A DNA stretch of 64,000 nucleotides from Candidatus Accumulibacter affinis (GCA_016713625.1 JADJOT010000009.1:62001-126000), one strand, 5' to 3'; positions 42,651 through 51,558 are shown, counted from the first letter of the stretch. The notes: generated from the letters alone by a model not told the origin. A program made the numbers and translations.

Positions 42651-42857
42651 TTAGGCATGCGCGGGAACGCTGAACGTTGTTACCAGCGGATGCCCAGGCG
42701 CAGGGATGGGAAACTCCGACAGATACAGTTCCGTAGCCTCTCGCAGGTTGGCGATAGCGTCCTCAACGGTTTCACCTTGCGTAGTGGTACCAGTCTCAGG
42801 ATTCAGGGCAACGTAACCGCCTTCTTCGGCGGGAGTAAGTACCGCGATCAGTTCCAT
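42651..42857 (-). CDS. hicB: HicB-family antitoxin (intact)
   Basis: A 68-residue HicB: MELIAVLTPAEEGGYVALNP, then TTTQGETVEDAIANLREATE and LYLSEF. The short partial RNase-H-like fold neutralises HicA. Its TAA (42653-42651) lies inside the target duplication of the IS66 element and overlapped the original hicA start, so hicB-hicA order and coupling were ancestral. It is the third cassette from the intact attI. Confidence 0.9.
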   Translation of the reverse strand: MELIAVLTPAEEGGYVALNPETGTTTQGETVEDAIANLREATELYLSEFPIPAPGHPLVTTFSVPAHA

Positions 42858-42908
42858 GGTTTGACTCCGGTGCGGAAAGCGTAATTCTCGCTCATTCCGA
42901 GTAGATGT

Positions 42909-43037
42909 GCCCAACGTTCGAGCTGAGCCGCGCGCGGAGGCAGGCGTTGCTTGGCCGCGGAAGGAAAATGTACACCGTACCCTGGAGCGGCCAAGCAATG
43001 CATGCCGTAGCGCGTCGGCTCGAGCGAGGGGTTAGGC
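42909..43037 (-). other. attC cassette recombination site (long type)
   Basis: GCCCAAC (42909-42915) and GTTAGGC (43031-43037) are perfect cores. CGAGCTGAGCCG near the left end is complementary to CGGCTCGAG near the right, and a central palindrome includes TTGCTTGGCCGC / GCGGCCAAGCAA. At ~129 bp it resembles the long attC sites of chromosomal integrons. It follows the stop of the 226-residue gene by 8 bp. Confidence 0.88.
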
Positions 43038-43045
43038 CGCATTGG

Positions 43046-43726
43046 CTACGGCTCCGAAGTTGGACGGCGCTCTATTCGCAAGACGTTCGCTCTGAGCTTC
43101 TGAGCCAACTCATCATTCTGAACGTCAACGAAATATTCGGCAATTGACTCGCAAGGTACGAGGTGCTGATCAATGTAGTCGAGAATCTCCTCACGTTCGT
43201 GCGAGTCGAACGATCCGTCTATCGCCAACTCCCAGTTTGGTGTCCTGACAAGGATTTTCGTTACTAGCGGCTCTCTTGAACTTTGCTCATGTATTGTTCT
43301 CTCTTTCCACCAGCAGTTGATGCGGCTTTCTCCTTCCTCCAGCAGCCTCTTGATCGCGTACTTAGCAACCTCAGCACCGGCGAAGGCAGACGCCGCAATG
43401 AGAAAGATCTCCAGTCCCGACTCATGGGTCAGTGCAATACACCTGGCGCCAGAAGTTCCGGTGATAGGAATTGTCACCTGATAGGCTCGTGACGTGCCCC
43501 AATCGACATTAAGCCGTGGATACTTAACGTCTTGATCTGGTGAGTAGTAGAAATCGTTTTCAACTACCCCCAGATCGCGCTCAATATTGCCTAGAGGAAA
43601 GACGGTATCAAAGTACCAAGGATAAGCCAGTTCCCATCGATTGACGTATTTAAAGGCGAACCCGCTGTGTGCGTAAAGCGACGACTTGCGCAATACATCT
43701 GCTGAATCTCGAGGTACCTTGCTCAC
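43046..43726 (-). CDS. Cassette-encoded hypothetical protein
   Basis: A 226-residue protein beginning MSKVPRDSADVLRKSSLYAH. It has a beta-rich first half (WELAYPWYFDTVFPLGNIER, LNVDWGTSRAYQVTIPITG), one short hydrophobic stretch (LEIFLIAASAFAGAEVAKYAIK) and an acidic C-terminal half (FDSHEREEILDYIDQHLV). No family recognised. Composition is AT-richer than the chromosome average here. It lies between two good attC sites, so it is a complete cassette. Confidence 0.75.
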   Translation of the reverse strand: MSKVPRDSADVLRKSSLYAHSGFAFKYVNRWELAYPWYFDTVFPLGNIERDLGVVENDFYYSPDQDVKYPRLNVDWGTSRAYQVTIPITGTSGARCIALTHESGLEIFLIAASAFAGAEVAKYAIKRLLEEGESRINCWWKERTIHEQSSREPLVTKILVRTPNWELAIDGSFDSHEREEILDYIDQHLVPCESIAEYFVDVQNDELAQKLRANVLRIERRPTSEP

Positions 43727-43765
43727 TAGTGCTCTCCTCGATAGACTGTGAAGGGTGATGATGCG

Positions 43766-43822
43766 GCCTAACGTTTGACATAAGGGGCGCCGAAAGGCGT
43801 CCCGCTTGATGGATGGTTAGGC
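43766..43822 (-). other. attC cassette recombination site (57 bp)
   Basis: GCCTAAC (43766-43772) and GTTAGGC (43816-43822) are perfect complements and match the core consensus. TTGACATAAGGGGCGCC / GGCGTCCCGCTTGATGGA forms the inner stem. A classic short 59-base element, 14 bp beyond the stop of the first cassette gene. Confidence 0.92.
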
Positions 43823-43836
43823 TGATATTAGCCCAG

Positions 43837-44049
43837 CTACCTTGCAACATGGCTTTGAGAACAATTAGGATTACGCTCCAGATGCTCAAAGTGAGCTGAA
43901 GCATGACCGCCAGACCGATGTGGGCGAACTGGCTTGCTACATTCATTGCAACGAAAGTCTGGGGTTGTGCCCGCAGAGTCTTTCATATCAATAGCAGCGT
44001 CAATATCAATTGGCTTACCGTTTAATGTGCAGCTTGTCATTGTTGCCAT
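43837..44049 (-). CDS. Small zinc-ribbon-like cassette protein
   Basis: A 70-residue protein: TSCTLNGKPIDIDAAIDMKD followed by FRCNECSKPVRPHRSGGHAS and AHFEHLERNPNCSQSH. The CxxC, His and final Cys/His set suggests a single zinc site; the segment resembles the N-terminal ribbon of CoiA-like proteins. It is the first cassette, directly next to attI, the position normally giving the best expression. Function unknown. An ATG at 44040 is an alternative start. Confidence 0.72.
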   Translation of the reverse strand: MATMTSCTLNGKPIDIDAAIDMKDSAGTTPDFRCNECSKPVRPHRSGGHASAHFEHLERNPNCSQSHVAR

Positions 44050-44075
44050 ATTTCAATTGCTCCTGAATTTAAAAA

Positions 44076-44100
44076 GCCTAACGTGAAGTAGCAATCCTAC
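44076..44100 (-). other. attI-type primary recombination site (platform B)
   Basis: On the minus strand the junction reads TTCAC-GTTAGGC, a perfect GTTRRRY core at 44082-44076, exactly where the first cassette meets the intI leader. The adjacent GTAGGATTGCTACTTCAC (44099-44083 side) is conserved at platform A (33285-33269), as expected for attI sequence independent of the cassette. Confidence 0.78.
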
Positions 44101-44142
44101 TTGACGCAAAGCTTTGCGTCATTATACTGTACGGATGTACAG
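44101..44142 (+). promoter_or_regulatory. intI promoter with LexA (SOS) box and 20-bp palindrome
   Basis: TTGACG (44101-44106) and TATACT (44123-44128) with a 16-bp spacer form a strong promoter reading into intI. A LexA box, CTGT-ACGGATGT-ACAG, lies at 44127-44142 over the -10/start region, the arrangement known for SOS-controlled integron integrases. A perfect palindrome TGACGCAAAG/CTTTGCGTCA (44102-44121) overlaps the -35 and could be a second operator. Confidence 0.87.
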
Positions 44143-44180
44143 CGATCGGAAAATTCTCAGGCAAAACAGTGAGGTGCGCC

Positions 44181-45139
44181 ATGGACCCGTCCACTAAAAT
44201 TTCCGGCAATTGCGTCAATGCCCTCCCAGCTCCGCCACCGCCACGGCGGCTGCTCGATCAGCTCAGTGACCGCATCCGATTCAAGCACTATAGCATACGC
44301 ACGGAGCAGGCCTATTGCGGCTGGGTACGACGTTTCATCCTCTTTCACAACAAGCGGCACCCGCGTGAAATGGAGGCGCACGAGGTCGAGGCGTTCCTCA
44401 CTCACCTTGCGGTCGCAAGGCGTGTTTCGGCATCGACTCAGAACCAGGCGAAGAGCGCCCTGCTTTTCCTCTACAAGGAGGTGCTGGAGACCGAGCTGCC
44501 GTGGCTGGATGACGTTGAATCGGCGAAGGCTTCGAAACGCTTGCCGGTCGTGCTCACGCCTGAGGAAGTCCAGGGGCTGCTGGTGCCTGATCGAGGGCAC
44601 CGCGGGGCTGATCCTGCGGCTGCTCTACGGCACCGGTATGCGCATCATGGAGTGTCTGCGCTTGCGGGTGAAGGGTGTCGACGTTGCGCGCGGCGAGATC
44701 CTCGTGCGCGAGGGGAAAGGTATCAAGGACCGGGTGACCATGTTGCCCAACACGCTGGCCGCCCCGCTGAAAAGTCATCTGGCCAGGGTGAAGACGCTGC
44801 ACGACGAGGACCTTGCCGCAGGTTATGGAGAAGTCTACCTGCCGTGGGCGCTGGCGAGGAAATATCCGAATGCCGCTCGCGAATGGGCGTGGCAGTATGT
44901 TTTCGTCGCCGCCAGGCGATCGGTCGACCCGCGCTCCGGAGCGGTACGCCGACACCATGTCGAAGCCCAGAGCATTCAGCGCGCAATGCGCAACGCGCTA
45001 CGCCACGCCGGCATAAGCAAGCCGGCCACTCCGCACACCATGCGTCATTCGTTCGCCACTTGTCTGCTCGAAAGCGGCTACGACATTCGCACGGTGCAGG
45101 AACTGCTGGGTCATTCGGATGTGGCCACGACGATGATGC
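44181..45139 (+). pseudogene. intI: Integron integrase IntI (platform B), frameshifted and lacking the catalytic Tyr
   Basis: From ATG 44181 the frame reads MDPSTKISGN, LLDQLSDRIRFKHYSIRTEQ, AYCGWVRRFILFHNKRHPRE and KRLPVVLTPEEVQGLL. An extra base near 44586 shifts to the next frame, which continues IEGTAGLILRLLYGTGMRIM (catalytic Arg), the IntI-specific insertion (YGEVYLPWALARKYPNAARE, WAWQYVFVAA), HTMRHSFATCLLESGYDIRT (His-x-x-Arg) and LGHSDVATTMM. Homology stops there: the IYTHV segment carrying the nucleophilic tyrosine is replaced by sequence from an eamA duplicate. Even without the frameshift the product could not recombine DNA. It is oriented away from its cassettes, as normal. Confidence 0.93.
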
Positions 45140-45145
45140 CCTCGT

Positions 45146-45881
45146 TCATTGCCCCTCACCCCGCGCCACCAGATAGACCCCGACGAGCAGCAGGACGAAG
45201 CCCACTGCCTGCAACAGCGCAAACGACTCGCCAAAGAAGATCCACGCCAGCAGCGCACTGCCGACCGGCTCGCCGTGCGTGACCACGGCGATGAAGGTCG
45301 GCGAGACCTGCTTCAGCGACCAGTTGGACGAGGTGTGGCCAAGCAGCTGCGGGCCGAGCGCCATGCCCAGGGCGATCAGATAGGCGGCGTCGGTGTAGCC
45401 GGTCAGCGGCGTGCCATTGGCTTGACAGGCGACGACCAGGAAGATCGCGGCGCTGCCGTAGGCGAGCCAGACGTAGGCGGGCAGCGGCAGGTTGGCGCGC
45501 AGGCGGCGGCCGATCAGCAGGTAGGCGGAGAAGCACCAGCTGCCGACGATGGCGAGAAGGTTGCCGAGCAGCGGATTGCTGCCGGAGGCGCTGCCGCGGC
45601 TGTCGCGCCAGAAGATCAGCAGGCTGCCGGAAAGCGAAATCGCGATGCCGCGACGAGCATCAGGCGGCTCGCGACCTCTCGCCGAAGAACAGGAACGAGG
45701 CGATGCCGATCGACAGCAGGTTGGTGGTGACCCGCGCCGTGCTGCTGGCCACCGAGGTGTATTCGAGCGAGGTGATGCAGGTCGCGAAATGCAGCGCCAG
45801 AAAGAAGCCCGCGCCACAGGTCAGCAGTAGCTGCCGGCGGCTCAGCGAGCGCAGCGTGTGCCCCGGGTGCCAGAGGGCGAT
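45146..45881 (-). pseudogene. Partial, frameshifted copy of the EamA transporter gene
   Basis: About 735 bp align with 46623-47352, the 3' three quarters of the intact eamA. Readable blocks include SNPLLGNLLAIVGSWCFSAY, NGTPLTGYTDAAYLIALGMA and the full C-terminus VGVYLVARGEGQ. Small insertions around 45650-45690 break the frame, and the 5' end is missing: homology stops at the codons for VALW, where GTTAGAT begins on the minus strand. It abuts the truncated intI. Confidence 0.9.
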
Positions 45882-45928
45882 CTAACCGTATTCGTTGGCC
45901 GCAACGTGTCAGGAATGGCGATAACCTA

Positions 45929-46222
45929 CTACTTGCGATCTGCCCAGTAGCCCGGTCGCCGCCGATGGTGCGCCACCGCGACGACCCGAAGTTCCTCGGT
46001 GGCGACCTGATAGATGACGCTATACGGAAACCTACGGAGAAAATAGCGGCGCCGACTGCCACGAAAGATCGCTCCAAGCATGGGATTAGCCAGAATGAGA
46101 TTCGCCGCCCTTTCGAACTCGGCCACGAACGAAAGCCCGAGTTCGACATTCGCTTTCGCCGCATAGAAGGCCGCCGCGTCATGCAACTCGGCGAGTGCGA
46201 GTGGAACAATAACGAGCTTCAC
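45929..46222 (-). CDS. RelE/ParE-family toxin
   Basis: A 97-residue ParE-like toxin: VIVPLALAELHDAAAFYAAK, LGLSFVAEFERAANLILANP, RRYFLRRFPYSVIYQVATEE, LRVVAVAHHRRRPGYW. Pattern and length are typical of ParE/RelE killers that act on gyrase or mRNA. The GTG at 46222 overlaps the antitoxin stop by 4 bp (GTGA). The pair lies between the two eamA copies. Confidence 0.9.
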   Translation of the reverse strand: MKLVIVPLALAELHDAAAFYAAKANVELGLSFVAEFERAANLILANPMLGAIFRGSRRRYFLRRFPYSVIYQVATEELRVVAVAHHRRRPGYWADRK

Positions 46223-46443
46223 TTCAATGCTGCGCGGACCTGAGCAAGAGCAGCAGAGACGGGTATAACCTGGACCCTTCCACTTTCCACATCGGCGATT
46301 CGACGTTCGACTTCGGCCGCCCATGCTTCCTCAATCTCGGCATCTTCGTCGAGACTGGCCAGCAGTAACTGCGCGAACGCGGCGCGCTCGCCCAATGTGA
46401 GCTTCAGCGCCTCAGCTTCCAGCACTTCGAGTTGAATTCCCAT
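46219..46443 (-). CDS. Addiction-module antitoxin (TIGR02574 family)
   Basis: A 74-residue antitoxin: MGIQLEVLEAEALKLTLGER, AAFAQLLLASLDEDAEIEEA and WAAEVERRIADVESG. This matches the small addiction-module component that pairs with ParE-like toxins. It is translationally coupled to the toxin downstream. Two solitary relatives are at 51.7 and 53.0 kb. Confidence 0.9.
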   Translation of the reverse strand: MGIQLEVLEAEALKLTLGERAAFAQLLLASLDEDAEIEEAWAAEVERRIADVESGRVQVIPVSAALAQVRAALK

Positions 46444-46622
46444 AGCCTAGTCCTCCGTAAAGCCAACTTGAATTCTACTGCGATCGCGATCTGTGTGATG
46501 AGCGGTGAGCGGGGTCAGGTCGGTCTTCTTGCCTCAGTGGGCGCTTGGCCAGCAGCCTGCACCTCCTTACGGGTTTACGGGAAGAGGGATTGTCTCGCAC
46601 CTTGCCACGCCCTGGCCCTTGC

Positions 46623-47522
46623 TCATTGACCCTCACCTCGCGCGGCCAGGTAGATCCCGACGAGCAGCAGCACGAAGCCGGTCGCCTGCAACAGCGCAAA
46701 CGATTCGCCAAAGAAGATCCACGCCAGCAACGCACTGCCGACCGGCTCGCCGAGCGTGACCACCGCGATGAAGGTCGGCGAGACATGCTTGAGCGACCAG
46801 TTGTACGAGGTGTGGCCAAGCAGCTGCGGGCCGAGTGCCATGCCCAGGGCGATCAGATAGGCGGCGTCGGTGTAGCCGGTCAGCGGCGTGCCGTTGGCCT
46901 GACAGGCGACGACCAGGAAGATCGCGGCGCTGCCGTAGGCGAGCCAGACGTAGGCGGGCAGTGGCAGGTTGGCACGCAGGCGGCGACCGATCAGCAGGTA
47001 AGCGGAGAAGCACCAGCTGCCGACGATGGCGAGAAGGTTGCCGAGCAGCGGATTGCTGCCGGGGGCGCTGCTGCGGCTGTCGCTCCAGAAGATCAGCAGG
47101 CTGCCGGAAAGCGAAATCACGATGCCGACGAGCATCAGGCGGCTCGGCCTCTCGCCGAAGAGCAGGAACGAGGCGATGCCGATCCACAGCAGGTTGGTGG
47201 TGACCAGCGCCGTGCTGCTGGCCACCGAGGTGTATTCGAGCGAGGTGATCCAGGTCGCGAAATGCAACGCCAGGAAGAAGCCCGCGCCACAGGTCAGCAA
47301 CAGCTGCCGGCGGCTCAGCGAGCGCAGCGTGTGCCCCGATTGCCAGAGGGCGACCGGGGTGATCAGCAGTGCTGCGAGGCCGAGGCGCAGGGTGGCGATG
47401 GTCAGCGAGGGCAGACCGTGGCCCTGCGCGAAGCGGGCGAGGATGGCGCCGAAGGAGATCGCCAGCAGGCCGATGCCGAGGACCAGAAAGGGGAGCCAGC
47501 GCGGCGGCCTGCTGCTGTCCAC
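46623..47522 (-). CDS. EamA/DMT-superfamily transporter (intact copy)
   Basis: A 299-residue protein with about ten hydrophobic helices in two EamA repeats: LGIGLLAISFGAILARFAQG, ITSLEYTSVASSTALVTTN, and SPTFIAVVTLGEPVGSALLA. Members export amino acids or small metabolites. It starts 3 bp after livF and so probably belongs to the liv operon. A decayed partial duplicate lies 0.7 kb downstream. Confidence 0.92.
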   Translation of the reverse strand: MDSSRPPRWLPFLVLGIGLLAISFGAILARFAQGHGLPSLTIATLRLGLAALLITPVALWQSGHTLRSLSRRQLLLTCGAGFFLALHFATWITSLEYTSVASSTALVTTNLLWIGIASFLLFGERPSRLMLVGIVISLSGSLLIFWSDSRSSAPGSNPLLGNLLAIVGSWCFSAYLLIGRRLRANLPLPAYVWLAYGSAAIFLVVACQANGTPLTGYTDAAYLIALGMALGPQLLGHTSYNWSLKHVSPTFIAVVTLGEPVGSALLAWIFFGESFALLQATGFVLLLVGIYLAARGEGQ

Positions 47523-47525
47523 TCC

Positions 47526-48250
<725 letters not shown>

Positions 48251-48254
<4 letters not shown>

Positions 48255-49087
48255 GGTACGGCCTCCGGATGCAGTTCTTCATCGGCGTCTTCCTCGCCGA
48301 GGTAGGCCTTGATCACGTTCGGATCGCGCTGCATCTGCAGCGGCGTGCCTTCGGCGATCTTGCGGCCGTAGTTGAGGACGCAGATATGGTCGGAGACATT
48401 CATCACCACGCTCATGTCGTGTTCGATGAGCAGGATGGCGATGCCTTCGTCACGCGCGAGATGCTTGAGCAGTTCGTTGAGTTCGGCGGATTCGCGCGGG
48501 TTGAGGCCGGCGGCCGGTTCGTCGAGACAAAGGAGGAGGGGATCGACGCACAGCGCGCGGGCGATCTCGATACGTCGCTGCATGCCGTAGGGCAGGTCGC
48601 CGGCAGCGGTGTCGGCCTTGTCGATCAGGCTCAGGTGCTTGAGCCAGCCGACCGCCTTGTCCATCGCCGCCTGCTCGGCGCGGCGATAGCCGGGCAGGCC
48701 GAAGAGTCCGGCCAGAGAAAACCGTGACGCATGCTGCAGGGCGTTGTGCTGGGCAACGATCAGGTTTTCGAGGACGGTCATCTTCGGGAACAGGCGGATG
48801 TTCTGGAAGGTGCGCACCACCTGCGCGCTACGCGCGACCTGGTGACTGGCGAGTTGCTCGAGCCGCATCACGCCACGCTGCGGGTGGTTGAGGCGGACGC
48901 TACCGATGGTCGGCTTGTAGAAACCGGTCAGGCAGTTGAAGAAGGTGGTCTTGCCGGCGCCGTTTGGTCCGATCACGCCGGTGATCTGGCGCGCCGCGAC
49001 GTCGAGCGAGAGGTCGTCGATCGCCAGCAGGCCACCGAAACGCATCGTCAGCCGTTCGACGCTGAGCAGGGGAGAGGTGGCGCTCAT
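48251..49087 (-). CDS. livG: Branched-chain amino acid ABC transporter ATP-binding protein LivG
   Basis: A 278-residue ABC ATPase: LLSVERLTMRFGGLLAIDDL, Walker A GPNGAGKTTFFNCLTGFY, QVVRTFQNIRLFPKMTVLEN, LCLDEPAAGLNPRES and the switch region IEHDMSVVMNVSDHICVL. The long LivG-type insertion after Walker A is present. Overlaps livM and livF by 4 bp each. Confidence 0.95.
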
Positions 49088-50385
49088 CGGCGGCCTCCGG
49101 CGGTGAAATAGCGCAGCGTCGGTTCGCGGTGCGAGAGGATGCCGCCCGGCTTCCAGATCATGATCAGGATCATCGCCGCGCCAAAGATGAGCATCCGGTA
49201 TTCGGCGAAATCGCGCCCGAGTTCGGGCAGCAGCACCAGCACCAGCGAGGCCAGGACTACCCCGAGCTGGCTGCCCATGCCGCCGAGAACGACGATCGCG
49301 AGGATGATCGCCGATTCGTTGAAGGTAAATGATTCGGGCGAGATGAAGCCCTGCCGGGCGGCGAAAAAAACACCGGCGAAGCCGCCGAGCATGGCTCCCA
49401 GGGCGAAGGCCGAGAGTTTGACGTTACGCGCGTTGATGCCCATCGCCTTGCAGGCGATCTCGTCTTCGCGCATCGCTTCCCAGGCGCGCCCGACCGGCAG
49501 CTTGCGCATGCGCGAAACGAACAGGTTGGTGAGCAGCGCGAGGCCGAGAATCAGGTAGTAGAGGAAGATGATCCGCTGGTTCGGTCCGTATTCGAACCCG
49601 AAGAACGAGGCAAAGGTCGGATCGTCGCCCGGCGGCTTGAAAGGCAGACCGAAGAACGAGGGGCGCGGGATCGAGGTGATGCCGTTCGGGCCGCCGGAGA
49701 GCTCGGTCCAGTTGACCAGGATGACGCGGATGATCTCGCCGAAACCGAGCGTCACGATCGCCAGGTAGTCGCCGCGCAGGCGCAGCGTCGGCCAGCCGAG
49801 GAGGATTCCGAAACTCGCGGACATCGCGCCGGCAACCGGCAGCGCCTGCCAGAAACCCCAGCCGAACTGGGTGGACAGCAGGCCGTAGGTGTAGGCGCCG
49901 ACGGCGTAGAAGGCGACGTAGCCAAGATCGAGCAGGCCGGCCAGTCCGACGACGACGTTGAGGCCCCAGCCGAGCATCACGTAGATCAGCACGGTGGTGG
50001 CGGTATCGACGACGTAGCGGTTGTCGGAAAAAACGATGGGTAGCGCCAGCGAGACGCCGAGCGCTACCCAGCCGACCCAGGTGAGCAGCGGACTTGCCGC
50101 CAGGTTCACTTCCTTGACCGCTGCCGCGGCCTGCTCGCGCGCCAGCTTGCGCGCACGCCACTGGTCGAGGGTGTAGCGCAGCAGCAGGCGGCCGACAAAA
50201 CAGACGGCGACAAAGGCAAACATTGTCGGCCAGCGGGTGGCGACGCGCAGCGCGCCGCCCTGGTCGATGGTGGTCAGGCCGATCATCGGGATGCCGAGCA
50301 GCAGGGCGATGAAGGCCACCCCGGCGGCATCCTTGAGACGTTCGGCGGGAGAGATGCCTTCGTGTGCGAGGACGAGGGTTGACAT
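49084..50385 (-). CDS. livM: Branched-chain amino acid ABC transporter permease LivM
   Basis: A 433-residue permease with an extended N-terminal part (two extra helices) before the LivM core: VIYVMLGWGLNVVVGLAGLLD, LGYVAFYAVGAYTYGLLSTQ, TLRLRGDYLAIVTLGFGEII and GLNARNVKLSAFALGAMLGG-like INARNVKLSAFALGAMLGGF. It pairs with LivH. The start overlaps the livH stop region by one base. Confidence 0.94.
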   Translation of the reverse strand: MSTLVLAHEGISPAERLKDAAGVAFIALLLGIPMIGLTTIDQGGALRVATRWPTMFAFVAVCFVGRLLLRYTLDQWRARKLAREQAAAAVKEVNLAASPLLTWVGWVALGVSLALPIVFSDNRYVVDTATTVLIYVMLGWGLNVVVGLAGLLDLGYVAFYAVGAYTYGLLSTQFGWGFWQALPVAGAMSASFGILLGWPTLRLRGDYLAIVTLGFGEIIRVILVNWTELSGGPNGITSIPRPSFFGLPFKPPGDDPTFASFFGFEYGPNQRIIFLYYLILGLALLTNLFVSRMRKLPVGRAWEAMREDEIACKAMGINARNVKLSAFALGAMLGGFAGVFFAARQGFISPESFTFNESAIILAIVVLGGMGSQLGVVLASLVLVLLPELGRDFAEYRMLIFGAAMILIMIWKPGGILSHREPTLRYFTAGGRR

Positions 50386-51299
50386 CAGACTTTCTCCACT
50401 TCAGGACGACCGAGCAGGCCGGAGGGGCGGAACATCAACACCAGGATGAGGATGCTGAAGGTCGCCACGTCCTTGTATTCGGCCGACAGGTAAGCGGCCC
50501 AGAAAGCTTCGATCAGGCCGATCAGCAGGCCGCCGAGCATCGCTCCGGGCAGCGAGCCGATACCGCCGAGTACCGCGGCAGTGAAGGCCTTGATGCCGGC
50601 GACGAAGCCGATGAAGAAATCGACGACACCGTAATAGACGGTGACCATCACTCCGGCGACGGCGGCGAGCGCGGCACCGAGCATGAAGGTCAGCGAGATC
50701 GTGCGGTCGACGTTGATGCCGAGCAGCGCGGTCATCGTCCGGTCCTGTTCGCACGAGCGTTGCTGACGGCCGAAGGAGGTCTTGGTGATCAGCCAGGTGA
50801 AGCCGGCCATCAGCGCGATGGTGACGAAGACAATGAGAATCTGCGAGTAGGCGAGGCGAACCGTGAAGCCGTCGATGGTCAGCAGGTCGATGCCGCCGAC
50901 GAGCACCGGCGGAATCGGCTTGACGCGCGCGCCCTGCGTCAGCTGCACCATGTTCTGCAGGAAGATCGACATGCCGATCGCCGAAATCAGCGGCGCCAGG
51001 CGGGTCGAACCGCGCAGCGGCCGGTAAGCAATGCGTTCGACGGTCCAGCCATAGACCGAGGTGAACAGGACGGCGACCAGCAGCACCAGCAGCAGCGACA
51101 GCGGAACCGAGCTGATCCCGAAGCCGGCGAGCATGGTGAACACGGTGACGGCGATGAAGGCGCTGACCATGTAGATGTCGCCGTGCGCGAAGTTGATCAT
51201 GCCGATGATGCCATACACCATCGTGTAGCCGATGGCGATCAGGCCATAGACGGCACCCAGGGTCAGGCCGTTGATGAGTTGTTGTAGTGCGAGAGCCAT
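50385..51299 (-). CDS. livH: Branched-chain amino acid ABC transporter permease LivH
   Basis: A 304-residue permease: ALQQLINGLTLGAVYGLIAI, GYTMVYGIIGMINFAHGDIY, RIAYRPLRGSTRLAPLISAI and GGIGSLPGAMLGGLLIGLIE. The ATG at 51299 has an AAGGAGGAGG ribosome site. It opens livHMGF-eamA; the next chromosomal gene upstream, putA, is separated by the 2.7 kb defence island. Confidence 0.95.
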   Translation of the reverse strand: MALALQQLINGLTLGAVYGLIAIGYTMVYGIIGMINFAHGDIYMVSAFIAVTVFTMLAGFGISSVPLSLLLVLLVAVLFTSVYGWTVERIAYRPLRGSTRLAPLISAIGMSIFLQNMVQLTQGARVKPIPPVLVGGIDLLTIDGFTVRLAYSQILIVFVTIALMAGFTWLITKTSFGRQQRSCEQDRTMTALLGINVDRTISLTFMLGAALAAVAGVMVTVYYGVVDFFIGFVAGIKAFTAAVLGGIGSLPGAMLGGLLIGLIEAFWAAYLSAEYKDVATFSILILVLMFRPSGLLGRPEVEKV

Positions 51300-51345
51300 G
51301 GTCCTCCTCCTTGTTGCGTGCGATGTGACAGCAAGTCACGCCGTT

Positions 51346-51558
51346 TCATAACGCAATTGGCAGTTCTTCAAACCTCTTGCCGGCGGCATCAAGTGCCTCT
51401 GCGCGATTGAAGTCAATGGCTTCGATCAAAGTCTCGCGTAGTGACCGTAACAACGCTTCGCGTGAAGATTCCTGACAGTTTACCCCTGGCACTTCTTCTA
51501 TCCAGCCGATCCACCAGTCGGCATCCTGCTTGATTACTGCGGTGTAGGTTTGATTCAT
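51346..51558 (-). CDS. HicB-family protein without a HicA partner
   Basis: A 70-residue HicB-like domain: MNQTYTAVIKQDADWWIGWI, EEVPGVNCQESSREALLRSL, RETLIEAIDFNRAEALDAAG. The WIGWIEEVPGVN stretch is characteristic. No hicA-like frame is adjacent, so it is solitary. The ATG at 51558 is preferred over an upstream start on the basis of family length. Confidence 0.82.
   Translation of the reverse strand: MNQTYTAVIKQDADWWIGWIEEVPGVNCQESSREALLRSLRETLIEAIDFNRAEALDAAGKRFEELPIAL

Noticed and set aside
45881..45905. A short attC site between ATCTAAC and GTTGGCC
   Set aside because: Only ~20 bp separate the cores, there is no stem and the right core does not fit GTTRRRY; the minus-strand GTTAGAT alone may be coincidence.
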